From: Pseudomonadota bacterium | Lineage (GTDB): Bacteria; Pseudomonadota; Alphaproteobacteria; Sphingomonadales; Sphingomonadaceae | Length of the DNA stretch: 34,414 nt | Assembly (NCBI GenBank): GCA_021847605.1 | Contig: JAJZQN010000040.1 | Coordinates: forward strand, 1 to 34,414 | Direction: 5' to 3' | In this document: positions 17,205-26,452 of the stretch, in pieces | Position numbering within the stretch: the stretch's first letter is position 1 | Layout: every line of letters starts with the position of its first letter | Notes under the pieces: generated by a model | The model's input: only the letters and a program-made list of their open reading frames with translations | Databases searched by the model: none | What the model was told of the DNA's origin: nothing | Made by a program: the position numbers and the translations under genes

Positions 17205-19025
17205 ATGCGTTTGTCCACGATCACCAACTGGGCCTATGGAGCGACCGTCGCGCTGACCTTGCTGTCGGGCGCCACCATGTTGATGGCATCCGGTGCCGAA
17301 GAGAAGGAACGGGGCGCGGTGGCGCAACGCGCCATGTTCGATCAGCTGACGGCCACACTGGAAGAAGACGTCTATCGACTGGGCGAACAGGCGCGCGGCT
17401 TCGTCATCACCGGCGATCCCAGCCATATCGTCGCCTATCGCAGGGAAAAGGCGACGCTGAAATCCGTGGAGGACCGGGTCCGCCACCTAAAGGATGCGGG
17501 CGCCAATGTCGCGGAACTGAACGCCTTGCAACAGGCGCTGCACTGGGCCGACGCCCTGTCGGACGAACAGGAACTGGCCATTGCAAAGACGCAGGCTGGC
17601 GATGATCGGACAGCCCGCACCATCATATTCGGTGACGAATATGGGCGCGAGATGGACCGGATCGCGGCGCAGATCGCCAAATTCCAATATATGCTGGACC
17701 AGCGCACCGATCATGCCGTCGGAAACGCGACGGAAAGCGCGCGGACATGGCGCAGCATGTCGGAAATCATGCTGGGCATTACCGCCCTCCTCTTCCTATG
17801 CGTCCTCTACTTCATTCTGAAGCAGCGCATCCTGCACCCCGTCGTCCGTCTGAGCGATGTGGTGACGCGGCTGGCGGCGCAGGATTATGGGGCGATCCCA
17901 CCGGACCTGCGTCAGGTCGATGAGATTGGCGACATGGCGCAGGCCATACGCATCTTCCGTGAAAATGGTCTGGAACGCCAAAGGCTGGAGCAAGAGCGTG
18001 ACCGTGAGCGGACCATGCGCGACCTGATGTCGCGGATGACGCAGCGTTTGCAGGGATGCGACAGCATGGTCGACCTGGCGGAGATCGTGCGGCGCTTCAC
18101 CCCCGAAATTGCCCCAGGATTGCCGGGGCGGCTGTATGTTCTGGACGACCGACGCACTGTCATGGTGCAGGCGTGCGACTGGGGCGACCCGCTTTTATCG
18201 GAAACGGAATTCCGTCCATCCGCCTGTTGGGCATTGCGGCGCGGGCAACCACACCGTCCAGCAGGCGACGTCATCGACATTGGCTGCGACCATCTGGGTG
18301 GAGATGGCACGGATATGCTGGCAACGCTGTGCATTCCGATGATTGCACAGGGTAAGAGTATCGGCCTGCTCTATCTGGAACAGCGTGCCGCTACGAACGC
18401 CGATGAAGAATTTGCCGCGATCGAGAAATATCTGGAGATGCTGGCCGAAAATATCGGGTTGGCGCTTGCCAACCTGCGACTACGCGATGCCCTGCGCGAT
18501 ATGGCCATGGGCGATGCGCTGACCGGGCTTGGCAACCGGCGCCATTTTGATCAGGCAATCGCGCTTCAGTCCGACTGGGCCGAACGACAGGGCGCGCCGC
18601 TAGCCTGCCTGATGGTCGACATCGATCATTTCAAACAGTTTAACGACCGTTTCGGTCATGACGCCGGCGATGCGGTATTGCGCGCTGTGGGCGATGTGAT
18701 GAACGACGCCCTGCGAGAAGATGGCGCGGCATTCCGACTGGGTGGCGAGGAATTTGTCCTGTTGATGCCGGGGTTTTCGATCGAACGCGCCATGGCCCGA
18801 GCCGAACAGGTGCAACAGCGCATCCGCGATCTGCAAGTCACCCATCAAGGAAAGGCTCTGGGCGCTGTCACCGCCTCATTCGGGTTGGCATCCTATCCCG
18901 ACCATGGCCCGGTCGAACGTCTGGTTCAGACGGCCGATGCCGCTCTGTTGCGCGCAAAGCGCGAGGGGCGGGACCGCATCGTCATGGCGACGATGCGCGA
19001 TCCGTCAGCGTCCGCCGTCGCCTGA
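17205..19025 (+). CDS. Membrane-bound diguanylate cyclase (sensor - HAMP - GAF - GGDEF)
   Basis: 606 aa. Order: TM helix at about 8-29, periplasmic four-helix (CHASE3-like) sensor at about 30-185, second TM at about 189-209, HAMP to about 262, coiled-coil linker, GAF at about 285-425, GGDEF at about 440-595. The active-site loop is intact as GGEEF at 513-517, so it should make cyclic di-GMP from two GTP. The inhibitory I-site is not canonical: REDG at 504-507 where RxxD is expected, so product inhibition may be lost. The 3' end overlaps the convergent lolD by 21 bases. No strong Shine-Dalgarno precedes ATG 17205; an inverted repeat TGGTTAA/TTAACCA (17161-17195) lies upstream. Confidence 0.9.
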   Translation: MRLSTITNWAYGATVALTLLSGATMLMASGAEEKERGAVAQRAMFDQLTATLEEDVYRLGEQARGFVITGDPSHIVAYRREKATLKSVEDRVRHLKDAGANVAELNALQQALHWADALSDEQELAIAKTQAGDDRTARTIIFGDEYGREMDRIAAQIAKFQYMLDQRTDHAVGNATESARTWRSMSEIMLGITALLFLCVLYFILKQRILHPVVRLSDVVTRLAAQDYGAIPPDLRQVDEIGDMAQAIRIFRENGLERQRLEQERDRERTMRDLMSRMTQRLQGCDSMVDLAEIVRRFTPEIAPGLPGRLYVLDDRRTVMVQACDWGDPLLSETEFRPSACWALRRGQPHRPAGDVIDIGCDHLGGDGTDMLATLCIPMIAQGKSIGLLYLEQRAATNADEEFAAIEKYLEMLAENIGLALANLRLRDALRDMAMGDALTGLGNRRHFDQAIALQSDWAERQGAPLACLMVDIDHFKQFNDRFGHDAGDAVLRAVGDVMNDALREDGAAFRLGGEEFVLLMPGFSIERAMARAEQVQQRIRDLQVTHQGKALGAVTASFGLASYPDHGPVERLVQTADAALLRAKREGRDRIVMATMRDPSASAVA

Positions 19026-19700
19026 CGCCCCTTGCAGCCTGCCGTCATGCAGGCGGACGATGCGGTCCATGCGCTGAGCCAGCCGCTCATTATGGGTGGC
19101 CACCAGCGCGGCCGATCCTTCTTCGCGGACCAGCCGCAGAAATTCGGCCAGAACGACATCGGCGGTACGTTCATCGAGGTTGCCGGTCGGCTCGTCCGCC
19201 AGCACCAGCGCGGGGCGATTGGCCAGCGCACGCGCCACAGCCACACGCTGCTGCTCACCGCCCGACAACTGGCTGGGGCGATGATCGAGCCGATGGCCAA
19301 GGCCAAGCGAGGTGAGAAGCGATTGGGCGCGGGCATGGGCCGCATCCATCTGCGCATCGCGGATCACCTGTGGCAGGATGACATTTTCCACCGCCGTGAA
19401 ATCCGGCAAAAGATGATGGAACTGATAGACGAAACCCAGCGAGTCCCGACGCAAGCGGGTACGACCGTCATTGTCGAGCTTGGCGGCTTCCTCACCATCG
19501 ATGCGGATAGAACCGTCAAATCCGCCCTCCAGCAGTCCGACCGCCTGAAGCAGGGTGGATTTGCCAGACCCGGACTGGCCCAGCAGCGCGACGATTTCGC
19601 CGCGCCCCACATTCAGGTCGACGCCGCGCAGGACATGGATCGTCTCCCCTCCCTGCTTGAAATCGCGGGTCAGGCCCGACACCGCCAAAATATCATTCAT
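19005..19700 (-). CDS. lolD: Lipoprotein-releasing ABC transporter ATP-binding protein
   Basis: 231 aa ABC ATPase of the LolCDE/MacB class, which energises release of outer-membrane lipoproteins from the inner membrane. Walker A is GQSGSGKST, signature [15 protein letters not shown], Walker [12 protein letters not shown]; the Q-loop region reads [12 protein letters not shown], as in LolD. Start at ATG 19700 overlaps the stop of the permease gene by eight bases; the longer in-frame ORF (to 19760) lies inside the permease gene and is rejected. Confidence 0.93.
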   Translation of the reverse strand: MNDILAVSGLTRDFKQGGETIHVLRGVDLNVGRGEIVALLGQSGSGKSTLLQAVGLLEGGFDGSIRIDGEEAAKLDNDGRTRLRRDSLGFVYQFHHLLPDFTAVENVILPQVIRDAQMDAAHARAQSLLTSLGLGHRLDHRPSQLSGGEQQRVAVARALANRPALVLADEPTGNLDERTADVVLAEFLRLVREEGSAALVATHNERLAQRMDRIVRLHDGRLQGASGDGGR

Positions 19701-20943
19701 AACGCAGCACCTGAACCGGATCGGTATTGGCAGCCTTGAAAGCCGGATAGAGCGTGGCAAGGAAGCTGAAGAACAGCGCCATCACACAGATGACGGTGAT
19801 TTCCACGGGGTCCGGCTGCGCCGGCAATTCCGTCAGGAAGCGGATGGAGGGATCCCACAAATTCTGGCCCGTGAGGAATTGAATACCGTTCACCACGCTT
19901 TGCCGGAAAAAGAGGAAGGTGAAGCCCAGCACCATGCCCGCCACCATGCCGAGCGTACCGATGGTGACGCCCACCGTCATGAATATCTTCACCAGCCCCC
20001 CACGACTGGCGCCCATGGTGCGCAGGATTGCGATGTCGCGCGTCTTGGCGCGGACCAGCATGATGAGCGAGGAAAGGATGTTGAATACCGCGACCAGTAC
20101 GATGATCGACAAAACGACGAACATCGCCACCCGCTCTACGGCCAGCGCCTCAAACAGGGATGCATTCATCTGACGCCAGTCGGTGACGACGGCACGGCCC
20201 GCGACCTTTCCGGCGAGCGGTTCCAATATCTGGCCCACACGGTCGGCATTGTTCGTCTGTACCTCGATCATGCCCACCACATCGCCGAGCAGCAGCAGCG
20301 TTTGCGCATCCTGCATCGGCATGACGACCATCGCCTTGTCATAATCATAGATGCCGACTTCGAAAATGGCGGCGACCTGATAGGAAACCTGACGCGGCAC
20401 GGTGCCGAAGGGGGTGGAGCGGCCGGCGGGATTGATAATGGTCAAACTGTCGCCCAGTTGCACGCCCAGATTTTCCGCGAGGCGCGAACCGATGCCGATG
20501 CGGCCGCTGTTGGCGGTGATCGCATCCAGCGTTCCAGCCAGCACCTTGCCCTTGAGCGTTTCATTGGCGCGAATGTCCGGCACGGTCATGCCACGCACCA
20601 GCACCGCCTCCACCCGTCCCTGAAAGGTTGCGAGCAGAGGTTGTTCGATCATCGGTGTGGCGCTGGTGACGCCCGGCGTCGCCTTAGCCTGCTTGAGGAT
20701 CGACTGCCAGTCGGGCAGGCGACCGCCATAGCCCTGAACCACGGCATGGCCGTTCAGTCCGACAATCTTGTCGAACAGCTCGGCGCGAAAGCCGTTCATC
20801 ACGCTCATCACGATGATGAGCGCGGCGACACCCAGCATCACCGCCACCAGACTGATCCCGGCGACGAGGAAAATGAACCCCTCCCCCTTTCCGGGCAGCA
20901 GGTAACGCTTGGCGATCATGCGTTCATAGCGATTGAGAATCAT
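19693..20943 (-). CDS. lolC: Lipoprotein-releasing ABC transporter permease LolC/E
   Basis: 416 aa inner-membrane permease. TM helix at about 17-45 ([23 protein letters not shown]), a large periplasmic domain, then three C-terminal TM helices (around [61 protein letters not shown]) typical of the FtsX/LolC fold. Only one permease gene is present, so it may work as a homodimer (LolF-like), as proposed for many alphaproteobacteria. ATG 20943 is preferred because homologues begin MIL.RYERMIA; an in-frame ATG at 20964 adds a basic 7-residue extension. Upstream at 20979-20993 lies a perfect hairpin. Confidence 0.92.
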   Translation of the reverse strand: MILNRYERMIAKRYLLPGKGEGFIFLVAGISLVAVMLGVAALIIVMSVMNGFRAELFDKIVGLNGHAVVQGYGGRLPDWQSILKQAKATPGVTSATPMIEQPLLATFQGRVEAVLVRGMTVPDIRANETLKGKVLAGTLDAITANSGRIGIGSRLAENLGVQLGDSLTIINPAGRSTPFGTVPRQVSYQVAAIFEVGIYDYDKAMVVMPMQDAQTLLLLGDVVGMIEVQTNNADRVGQILEPLAGKVAGRAVVTDWRQMNASLFEALAVERVAMFVVLSIIVLVAVFNILSSLIMLVRAKTRDIAILRTMGASRGGLVKIFMTVGVTIGTLGMVAGMVLGFTFLFFRQSVVNGIQFLTGQNLWDPSIRFLTELPAQPDPVEITVICVMALFFSFLATLYPAFKAANTDPVQVLRYE

Positions 20944-20978
20944 GCGGCGCGAACGGCCCTTCATTTAATGGTCGTGTT

Positions 20979-20993
20979 CCCGTCTAGGACGGG
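20979..20993. repeat. Perfect short hairpin upstream of the lol operon
   Basis: CCCGTC-TAG-GACGGG: 6-bp GC-rich stem with a 3-nt loop, 15-36 bases before the two candidate starts of the permease. It may be part of the 5' UTR or an operator half-site pair. No T-tract follows, so it is not a terminator. Confidence 0.4.
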
Positions 20994-21059
20994 CACCCTG
21001 TAACGGCAAGCATTGCCCTATTGTTGCATCCCGGACACAGGGCGGGATCGAAAATCACA

Positions 21060-21260
21060 TGCGTCCAAATTTGGTCGTGACAGCAGCCTGCGGCAGTCAT
21101 AGCAAAGCAATCGAAGCACAGGTGAAAGGCCGTGGTTCAGGGATACTGCATCCCGCTTCGAGCTTAGGGGGCTAAGAAGCGGTTGAGGCAGGCCAAGGGG
21201 GAGACGAGTAATCGTCCGAGAAGCACCCGGATCGTGAAAACACGGTCCGGGTGCTTTTTT
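21060..21260 (+). ncRNA. Putative small RNA gene with strong terminator
   Basis: No ORF of note on this strand, but several nested stems and an excellent intrinsic terminator with no upstream plus-strand gene for 2 kb. Elements: long-range GCCTGC (21086-21091) with GCAGGC (21188-21193); GGGAT/ATCCC hairpin (21140-21154); CCGCTT...AAGCGG with inner CTTAG/CTAAG (21153-21182), which competes with the previous hairpin for two bases; GACGA-GTAA-TCGTC with a GNRA tetraloop (21203-21216); terminator (21221-21260). The 5' end is a guess because no convincing promoter was found. No known RNA family is recognised. Confidence 0.5.
21221..21260 (+). terminator. Strong Rho-independent terminator of the putative small RNA
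   Basis: 16-bp stem (21221-21236 with 21241-21256, one G-U wobble), AAAA loop, and a run of six T (21255-21260). The T-tract is on the plus strand only. It must end a plus-strand transcript that starts downstream of 19025, since the genes between are on the other strand. Confidence 0.92.
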
Positions 21261-21449
21261 GTTGCTGTTGTTGGATCGCCACCGCTTAGCTTCGCATATT
21301 TCCCGGACATTTTGATATTTTACTGTGTGCGACTGTAATTAAATTATCACTCCTACTGCGTCTTTCTCCGTTGCCGAGACTATGAGCGGCCCGGATTTTA
21401 CCCTCTCCATATCAGTGTAGGACAGTTGCGCCCACGACAGGCCGGCTCC

Positions 21450-21477
21450 CTTGAAAGACGGGAAGAGCAAACCATAT
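21450..21477 (+). promoter_or_regulatory. Sigma-32 (RpoH) heat-shock promoter of hsp20
   Basis: -35 CTTGAAA (21450-21456), 15-bp spacer, -10 CCATAT (21472-21477), close to the RpoH consensus (CTTGAAA, then CCCCATnT). The predicted transcript start near 21484 gives a leader of about 90 nt before the hsp20 start. Confidence 0.8.
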
Positions 21478-21483
21478 CAAGCC

Positions 21484-21576
21484 TGTCCGGTCGCCACATG
21501 GGGCCGGGCAACAGTATCGCCGGATGCCAGTTTACGGGTTCGGCACGTTCATTTTGCTCGTTTGGAGATTATGACA
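21484..21576 (+). promoter_or_regulatory. ROSE-like RNA thermometer in the hsp20 5' UTR
   Basis: Just before the start codon, TTTTGCTC (about 21552-21559) faces the Shine-Dalgarno TGGAGA (21563-21568) across a short loop. The pattern UUGCU ... GGAG with imperfect pairing (CUC/GAG core flanked by mismatches) is the hallmark of ROSE elements in alphaproteobacterial small heat-shock genes. Additional 5' stems are possible (CCGG...CCGG around 21486-21506, GCCG...CGGC at about 21520-21544). Heating would open the helix and expose the ribosome site. Structure was paired by eye only. Confidence 0.65.
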
Positions 21577-22044
21577 ATGCGTGGTTTCGACCTTACCCCC
21601 TATCGCCGTTCGACCGTGGGTTTCGATCGCCTGTTCGACCTGATCGAAAATAATGCGCGTATCGCCCAAGGCGACAATTACCCCCCGTTCAATATCGAGC
21701 GTCTGTCCGAAGACCGTTATCGCGTGACTTTGGCCGTCGCCGGTTTCCGTCCCGATGAAATCGACATCACCGCGCAGCAAAATCTGCTTCAGGTGGTAGG
21801 CCGCAAGGACGAAGCGTCGGCCGCCGACCGTTCCAAATTCCTGCACGTCGGCATCGCCAACCGCAGTTTCGAACGTCGGTTCGAACTCGCCGATTTCGTG
21901 CGCGTGGAAAAAGCCGACCTTGCCGACGGCTTGCTGACCATTGAACTGGTCCGCGAAGTACCCGAAGCGATGAAACCCAAGAAGATCGCCGTCAATGGTG
22001 GTCAGTTGGTGGATATTGGCGGCAAGGATCGCGACGCCGCCTGA
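21577..22044 (+). CDS. Small heat-shock protein, Hsp20/IbpA family
   Basis: 155 aa ATP-independent chaperone that binds unfolding proteins in the cytosol. The N-terminus MRGFDLTPYRRSTVGFDRLFDLIEN aligns with E. coli IbpA; the alpha-crystallin domain covers about 33-130 (FNIERLSEDRYRVTLAVAGF, LLQVVGRKD, RSFERRFELADFV, GLLTIELVREVPEA); the C-terminal IxV motif is in KKIAVNG. ATG 21577 is nine bases from GGAG (21564-21567); an in-frame ATG at 21571 is only three bases away and less likely. Regulation is expected from the RpoH promoter and ROSE-like leader. A terminator follows. Confidence 0.95.
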   Translation: MRGFDLTPYRRSTVGFDRLFDLIENNARIAQGDNYPPFNIERLSEDRYRVTLAVAGFRPDEIDITAQQNLLQVVGRKDEASAADRSKFLHVGIANRSFERRFELADFVRVEKADLADGLLTIELVREVPEAMKPKKIAVNGGQLVDIGGKDRDAA

Positions 22045-22069
22045 TTGATAGGCAAGCGGTTATGAACGG

Positions 22070-22101
22070 GCGCGGCCTTCCCATGGGAGTCCGCGCTTTT
22101 T
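22070..22101 (+). terminator. Rho-independent terminator after hsp20
   Basis: Stem GCGCGG (22070-22075) with CCGCGC (22091-22096), an inner TCCC/GGGA helix, then five T (22097-22101). It lies between the convergent hsp20 and lipoprotein genes and is oriented for hsp20. Confidence 0.85.
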
Positions 22102-22107
22102 CATGCG

Positions 22108-22755
22108 TCAGGCGCAGCCCTCGACATAAGCGAGGACCGGCATCATGCCGACATGGATGAAGCTGACCCGCCCATCGGAGCCGATTTCGAAGCGCAACGC
22201 AGGATCGCCACTGTCTGCGTTTGGCGCGGTGAGATATTTGGCGGGGGCATTTTCATATTTATGCGGCTCCGCATGGAAGCCTGCGAACCATTTTCCGACA
22301 TCCTTTTCATTGGCGCCTACCCCGATCCCTTCGGCCAGTTTCACGTCGGATCGCCTGCCCACGGTGATCCGCTGCACCTTGCCATCTGTGACGATGGCAT
22401 AGACGCCCGGATAATCGGGAGACGAAACGGTGCGACAATCATCCCCCGTCTGCGCGCCACGTTCCGACCATCCCGACCCCGTGGGTACTAGCCGCCCGAT
22501 GCGCAGAGCGCCCAGCCCTTCCAAACCGATAATTTTGGAGTCTTCGGCAAGAGGCGAAGCGGATTCAGCATTGCCCGGCGACAATGTATCGGCGGCAGGC
22601 GGAGCCATGGGAGTGGCACTATCGTCGACGGGATCGAGCGCCCCAACATTGCCAGCCGGCGTGACATTGCCGGTGTTGTTGCCCTGATCCGGCGAGGGTG
22701 TACAGGCGCTGGCCGACATGGCGATCAGCGACACGAAGAAGATCGTCTGTTTCAT
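22108..22755 (-). CDS. Predicted lipoprotein, function unknown
   Basis: 215 aa. Starts MKQTIFFVSLIAMSASAC: a short signal peptide with a plausible lipobox and Cys18. A Pro/Ala/Asn-rich linker of about 60 residues follows, then a compact domain from about residue 75 with paired cysteines (DDCRTVSS, VEGCA at the very end) and beta-strand/glycine pattern (LEGLGALRIGRLVP, GVYAIVTDGKVQRITVG, RFEIGSDGRVSFIHVG). This resembles small conserved sphingomonad proteins that report on outer-envelope state, but I recognise no family. The in-frame ATG at 22809 would bury the signal peptide. No strong Shine-Dalgarno is visible. Confidence 0.82.
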   Translation of the reverse strand: MKQTIFFVSLIAMSASACTPSPDQGNNTGNVTPAGNVGALDPVDDSATPMAPPAADTLSPGNAESASPLAEDSKIIGLEGLGALRIGRLVPTGSGWSERGAQTGDDCRTVSSPDYPGVYAIVTDGKVQRITVGRRSDVKLAEGIGVGANEKDVGKWFAGFHAEPHKYENAPAKYLTAPNADSGDPALRFEIGSDGRVSFIHVGMMPVLAYVEGCA

Positions 22756-22833
22756 AGAGGGAGGAATGCCGATGGCGACAGGCAAGTTCCGCCCGATATT
22801 GCGCCCCATCCCGGCCGAGCCGGAGACGAAGGG

Positions 22834-24762
22834 TCAAATTTCGACCTGGCTACCCAGTTCAACCACGCGATTGGTGGGCAGGCGGAAAAATTCCATGGCA
22901 CTTTCCGCATTACGCAGCATCCAGGCGAAAATCTTCTCCCGCCATAGCGGCATTCCCGGCTTGGCCGAGGGAAGCAAGGTCTGACGCGCCAGAAAGAAGC
23001 TGGTGTCCATCATCTTGAATGCCTGTCCGCAACCGGTGACATTTTTGAGGGCGGCGGGGACGTCCGGTTCCTGCATGAAACCATATTGCAGGACGAGGCG
23101 GAAGAATCCGCGCCCCAGATCCTCCAGCTTCGCACGGGCTTCATCCTCGACCGCTGGAACATCCTTGATCTTCACGGTGAGCAGGATGACACGCTCGTGC
23201 AGCACCTTGTTATGCTTGAGGTTGTGAAGCAGGGCATGGGGCACGCCGTCTGGCGTCGACGTCATGAACACGGCGGTACCCGATACACGCACGGCGCTAT
23301 TGGCGGCGGAGGCGACGAAGACCGGGATTGGCATGGCCGATTCGCGCAGACGATCCTGCACCAGCCGGCGACCACGCGACCATGTAGTCAGAAGGGTGAA
23401 GACGACAAAGCCGATCAGCAGCGGGAACCAGCCACCATCCGGCACCTTGGTCAGGTTGGCGGCGAGATAGGCACCGTCCACCAGATAGAAGATGCCGAGA
23501 AGCGGCGCGGCATAATACCATTTCCAGTGCCACAGGCGGTACAGGACGACCGTCAGCAGCACATTGTCTATGAACATGGCACCTGTCACCGCGATGCCAT
23601 AGGCCGCCGTCAGGTTCGACGATGTCTGGAACACCAGCACCAGCAGGATGACCATGACCATCAATCCCCAGTTGATCAGGGGAATGTATATCTGACCCGC
23701 GGTCGACGCGCTGGTATGCGAAATGCGCAGGCGCGGCATGAAGCCAAGCTGAATCGCCTGTTGCGTGACGGAGAAGGCACCGGAAATCACCGCCTGCGAC
23801 GCGATGATGGCGGCAAGGGTTGCCAGCACAATCAGCGGCAACTGCGCCCATTGCGGCGCCAGATTATAGAAGGGGCTGTGCAATGCGGCCGCGCCTTCGC
23901 GGAACAGCAACGCGCCCTGCCCCATATAGTTGAGCATCAGCGCAGGCAGGACGAAGGCGAGCCAGGACACGCGGATGGGATTGCGCCCGAAATGCCCCAT
24001 GTCGGCATAAAGCGCCTCTGCCCCCGTCACCGCCAGCACAACCGAGCCGAGCGCCAGAAAGGCGGGCAAGGGATCGGTAACGAAGAACATCACCGCCCAA
24101 TAAGGATTGAAAGCGAACAGGATGCCGGGCGTCTTCAGGATCGAAATGAGGCCCAGCGCGCCGATGGTCACGAAATAGGTCAACATGATCGGGCCGAAAA
24201 AGGCCGCGACCTTGTTAGTGCCAAGCCCCTGTATCCAGAACAGGCCAAGCAGGATCATGATGGCCACTGGCAGGATCGCAGGCGCCAGCGCCGGATTATA
24301 GACCGTCAGCCCCTCTACCGCAGACAGCACCGACACCGCAGGCGTGATCATCGAGTCGCCATAGAATAGCGCCGTTGCGAAGACGCCCAGCAGCACGATA
24401 CCGCGCGACCAGCGCTGCGTCTTCGTCTGACCGTTGATCAGGGCAAGCAGGGCAAGGCTGCCCCCTTCCCCCTTATTATCGGCGCGCATGATGATGCTGA
24501 CATATTTCAGCGTCACGACCAGCATCATCGACCAGAACATCAGGCTGATGACGCCCAATATATGGTCGGGATCGAGGTCCAGATGGTGATGCCCGGCAAA
24601 GGTTTCCCGGAACGCATAGAGCGGACTGGTGCCGATGTCGCCAAAGACGATGCCGATGGCGCCGACGACCAGCTTTACCGTCGCCTTTTGCCGCCCATGG
24701 CCATGGTGGCCACCTTCTTCTTCCGTCGATGTCGGAGCCGTGTTCGGCAGCATGTCAGCCAT
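22834..24762 (-). CDS. kup: Kup/Trk-type low-affinity potassium transporter
   Basis: 642 aa inner-membrane K+ uptake protein (K+/H+ symport). The family start [24 protein letters not shown] is near residue 32, followed by about 12 TM helices (for example [55 protein letters not shown]) and a cytosolic C-terminal region of about 150 aa containing [32 protein letters not shown]. The N-terminal tail is acidic then His-rich ([10 protein letters not shown]). Start set at ATG 24762 ([12 protein letters not shown]); the longer ORF to 24801 lacks support. Separated by 117 bases from ccmI upstream, so it may have its own promoter. Confidence 0.95.
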   Translation of the reverse strand: MADMLPNTAPTSTEEEGGHHGHGRQKATVKLVVGAIGIVFGDIGTSPLYAFRETFAGHHHLDLDPDHILGVISLMFWSMMLVVTLKYVSIIMRADNKGEGGSLALLALINGQTKTQRWSRGIVLLGVFATALFYGDSMITPAVSVLSAVEGLTVYNPALAPAILPVAIMILLGLFWIQGLGTNKVAAFFGPIMLTYFVTIGALGLISILKTPGILFAFNPYWAVMFFVTDPLPAFLALGSVVLAVTGAEALYADMGHFGRNPIRVSWLAFVLPALMLNYMGQGALLFREGAAALHSPFYNLAPQWAQLPLIVLATLAAIIASQAVISGAFSVTQQAIQLGFMPRLRISHTSASTAGQIYIPLINWGLMVMVILLVLVFQTSSNLTAAYGIAVTGAMFIDNVLLTVVLYRLWHWKWYYAAPLLGIFYLVDGAYLAANLTKVPDGGWFPLLIGFVVFTLLTTWSRGRRLVQDRLRESAMPIPVFVASAANSAVRVSGTAVFMTSTPDGVPHALLHNLKHNKVLHERVILLTVKIKDVPAVEDEARAKLEDLGRGFFRLVLQYGFMQEPDVPAALKNVTGCGQAFKMMDTSFFLARQTLLPSAKPGMPLWREKIFAWMLRNAESAMEFFRLPTNRVVELGSQVEI

Positions 24763-24879
24763 GGATGAAAAGCCGAGCGTACATGCGACCACCGATTTCA
24801 AAAGGATATGTCATACCCTGCATAGCCGCGCGCCCTATCACGCCTCCAGTCGGCGTGCAATCATGCGCGCTGCGGCGCA

Positions 24880-25521
24880 TCATTGTGAGACGGTGGAGCC
24901 TTGAGACAGCATGGCATCGATACGCGCGATATTGGCCTGAAGTTCCTTCTTCACTTCGCTGCCATCCGGCGCGCTGGCCGCAAGCGGCGCCCACAGGTCG
25001 CGTGCGCCCTGAAGCTGACCATTGCGGGCAAGGGCAAGGCCATAGAAATAACGGGGCGCCGGCCCCTCCGGGTCGAGTGCCATGGCGCGGCGATAGGCGA
25101 ACTGCGCACCGGGCGACAGGACGCCATCCCCATGATTGAGCAGAGCATTGCCAAGACCAAGCCAGAGATTGGGGTCTTCGGGGCTTTGGCGAAGGCCCGA
25201 CAGCAGGATGTTGGCCGAGTCCTTGGTCTTGCCCGCGCGGCCGAAAGCGTCGGACATCACCATCCATTGGGCGGCGGGGCCGTAGCGTTCGGCAAGGCCG
25301 CGACGCTGTTCCACCAGCTTTTCGTCGAAATTATCCGCCGCATTATCCTTGGCGATGCGCGGCGCGCCTGGCTCTGCGGGATGCCCCTGCCATGCATAGC
25401 CGGCGAGGCCCAGCAACAGGGCGGCGGCGCTGATTTCCCGTGCGTTGCGGGGAATGCGGGCGATCAGCAGCACGGCAAAGGCGACGATGGCCAGCGCGAA
25501 GGCGATGAACCAGCCGGTCAT
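24880..25521 (-). CDS. ccmI: Cytochrome c maturation protein CcmI (TPR apocytochrome chaperone)
   Basis: 213 aa. Two N-terminal TM helices (about 4-20 and 30-45) and a periplasmic TPR domain (NLWLGLGNALLNHGDG, RYFYGLALARNGQLQ). CcmI holds apocytochrome c for haem ligation by CcmF/H. Start ATG overlaps the ccmH stop as ATGA. The C-terminal extension of long CcmI proteins is absent; this is the short form. Last gene of the ccm operon. Confidence 0.85.
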   Translation of the reverse strand: MTGWFIAFALAIVAFAVLLIARIPRNAREISAAALLLGLAGYAWQGHPAEPGAPRIAKDNAADNFDEKLVEQRRGLAERYGPAAQWMVMSDAFGRAGKTKDSANILLSGLRQSPEDPNLWLGLGNALLNHGDGVLSPGAQFAYRRAMALDPEGPAPRYFYGLALARNGQLQGARDLWAPLAASAPDGSEVKKELQANIARIDAMLSQGSTVSQ

Positions 25522-25928
25522 TTCTGTCCCTTTCGACGGATACGCCCGCGCAACAGCAACAGGCCAAGGCCGAGCAGCAGCAAAGGCGCAGCCCAGAGTG
25601 GCCATAATATCGGTGCAGCGGTCGGTTCATAGCTGACCCAATCGCCATATCGCGAAATCAGCCAGCTACGGATCGCTTCGGGCTGTTCACCCTGCATGAT
25701 CCGTTCGCGAATTTCCGAACGCATGTCGCCCGCCATGCTGGCACCCGAGTCGGCGATGGACTGGCTCTGGCAGGTGAGGCAGCGGATGGTTTCCATCAGC
25801 GCCTTTGCCTTGCGTTCCTGCGCAGCATCCGGGATTTGCCGGTCGGCCCAGGGCGCGGGCGGCAGGGCGGTCTGCGCCGCGACCGGCACCGCCATCAGCG
25901 CGAGGAAAAGGGCGAGGATCAGCTTCAT
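25518..25928 (-). CDS. ccmH: Cytochrome c-type biogenesis protein CcmH (CcmL)
   Basis: 136 aa membrane-anchored thioredoxin-like protein that reduces apocytochrome c haem-binding cysteines. Signal peptide at 1-18, redox motif RCLTCQ with Cys50 and Cys53, one TM helix near 107-127 (LWPLWAAPLLLLGLGLLLL) and a basic tail. Start ATG overlaps the ccmG stop by four bases. Confidence 0.95.
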   Translation of the reverse strand: MKLILALFLALMAVPVAAQTALPPAPWADRQIPDAAQERKAKALMETIRCLTCQSQSIADSGASMAGDMRSEIRERIMQGEQPEAIRSWLISRYGDWVSYEPTAAPILWPLWAAPLLLLGLGLLLLRGRIRRKGQK

Positions 25929-26452
25929 GACGCATCCTTCAGCCGGTCGAGGATCATCGGCACATCGTCCGCGCGAATATCGCCAATATGCTGATAGGCG
26001 ATGCGCCCCTTGCCATCGATGATGAAGGTTTCAGGCACACCGGACGAACCAAGCGCCATCTGCACCCCGCTGCGCGCATCAAGGCCGATGCGGGCATAAG
26101 GATTGCCATTGCGCCTGAGGAAGGCATCGACATCAGGCCGGGCATCCCGGATGGCGATGGCGTCAATGTCCACGCCGGCTTGTTTCAGCGCCATCAACTG
26201 GGGCGCTTCGGCGGCGCATGGCACGCACCAACTGGCGAAGATGTTGAGAAGCCGGGGCTTTCCGGTGGCGAGTTGGGTGCTGGCGAGCGCCGGGCGATCG
26301 CTGGCGGCCGCAGGGAGCGTGAAAGCGGGCAGGCTTTGACCGACCAGCCGCGAATGGATGACGCGATCATCCGGTTGGAACAATCCACTGGCGAACAGCC
26401 CGACAAAGGCAAGGAACAGGACGAGCGGCGCCCAGATCAGCAGCTTCCTCAT
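25925..26452 (-). CDS. ccmG: Thiol:disulfide interchange protein CcmG/DsbE
   Basis: 175 aa periplasmic thioredoxin tethered by an N-terminal TM helix (about 5-24). Active site WCVPC with Cys76 and Cys79; conserved GVPETFIID cis-proline loop. It supplies reductant to CcmH and the apocytochrome. The ATG overlaps the ccmF stop as ATGA; the longer in-frame ORF to 26581 is inside ccmF. Confidence 0.95.
   Translation of the reverse strand: MRKLLIWAPLVLFLAFVGLFASGLFQPDDRVIHSRLVGQSLPAFTLPAAASDRPALASTQLATGKPRLLNIFASWCVPCAAEAPQLMALKQAGVDIDAIAIRDARPDVDAFLRRNGNPYARIGLDARSGVQMALGSSGVPETFIIDGKGRIAYQHIGDIRADDVPMILDRLKDAS

Noticed and set aside
21081..21100. CAGCCTGCGG resembles the 3' part of E. coli 6S RNA
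   Set aside because: Ten bases only; the surrounding structure does not show the long central bubble of 6S RNA, and the terminator lies 120 bases further on.
21312..21341. TTGATA-N18-TAATTA in the AT-rich stretch 21300-21350 as a housekeeping promoter
   Set aside because: Plausible hexamers but no gene or terminator fits a transcript from it; hsp20 has a better RpoH promoter closer in.
21407..21412. Second CCATAT as an additional RpoH -10 box
   Set aside because: No CTTGAAA-like -35 at a suitable distance upstream.
23086..24369. 427-codon frame opposite kup
   Set aside because: His/Gln/Arg-rich antisense shadow; the minus strand encodes a full Kup transporter.
24839..24857. Hairpin CACGCC/GGCGTG between ccmI and kup as a terminator
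   Set aside because: No T-tract on the minus strand after the stem; may be incidental.
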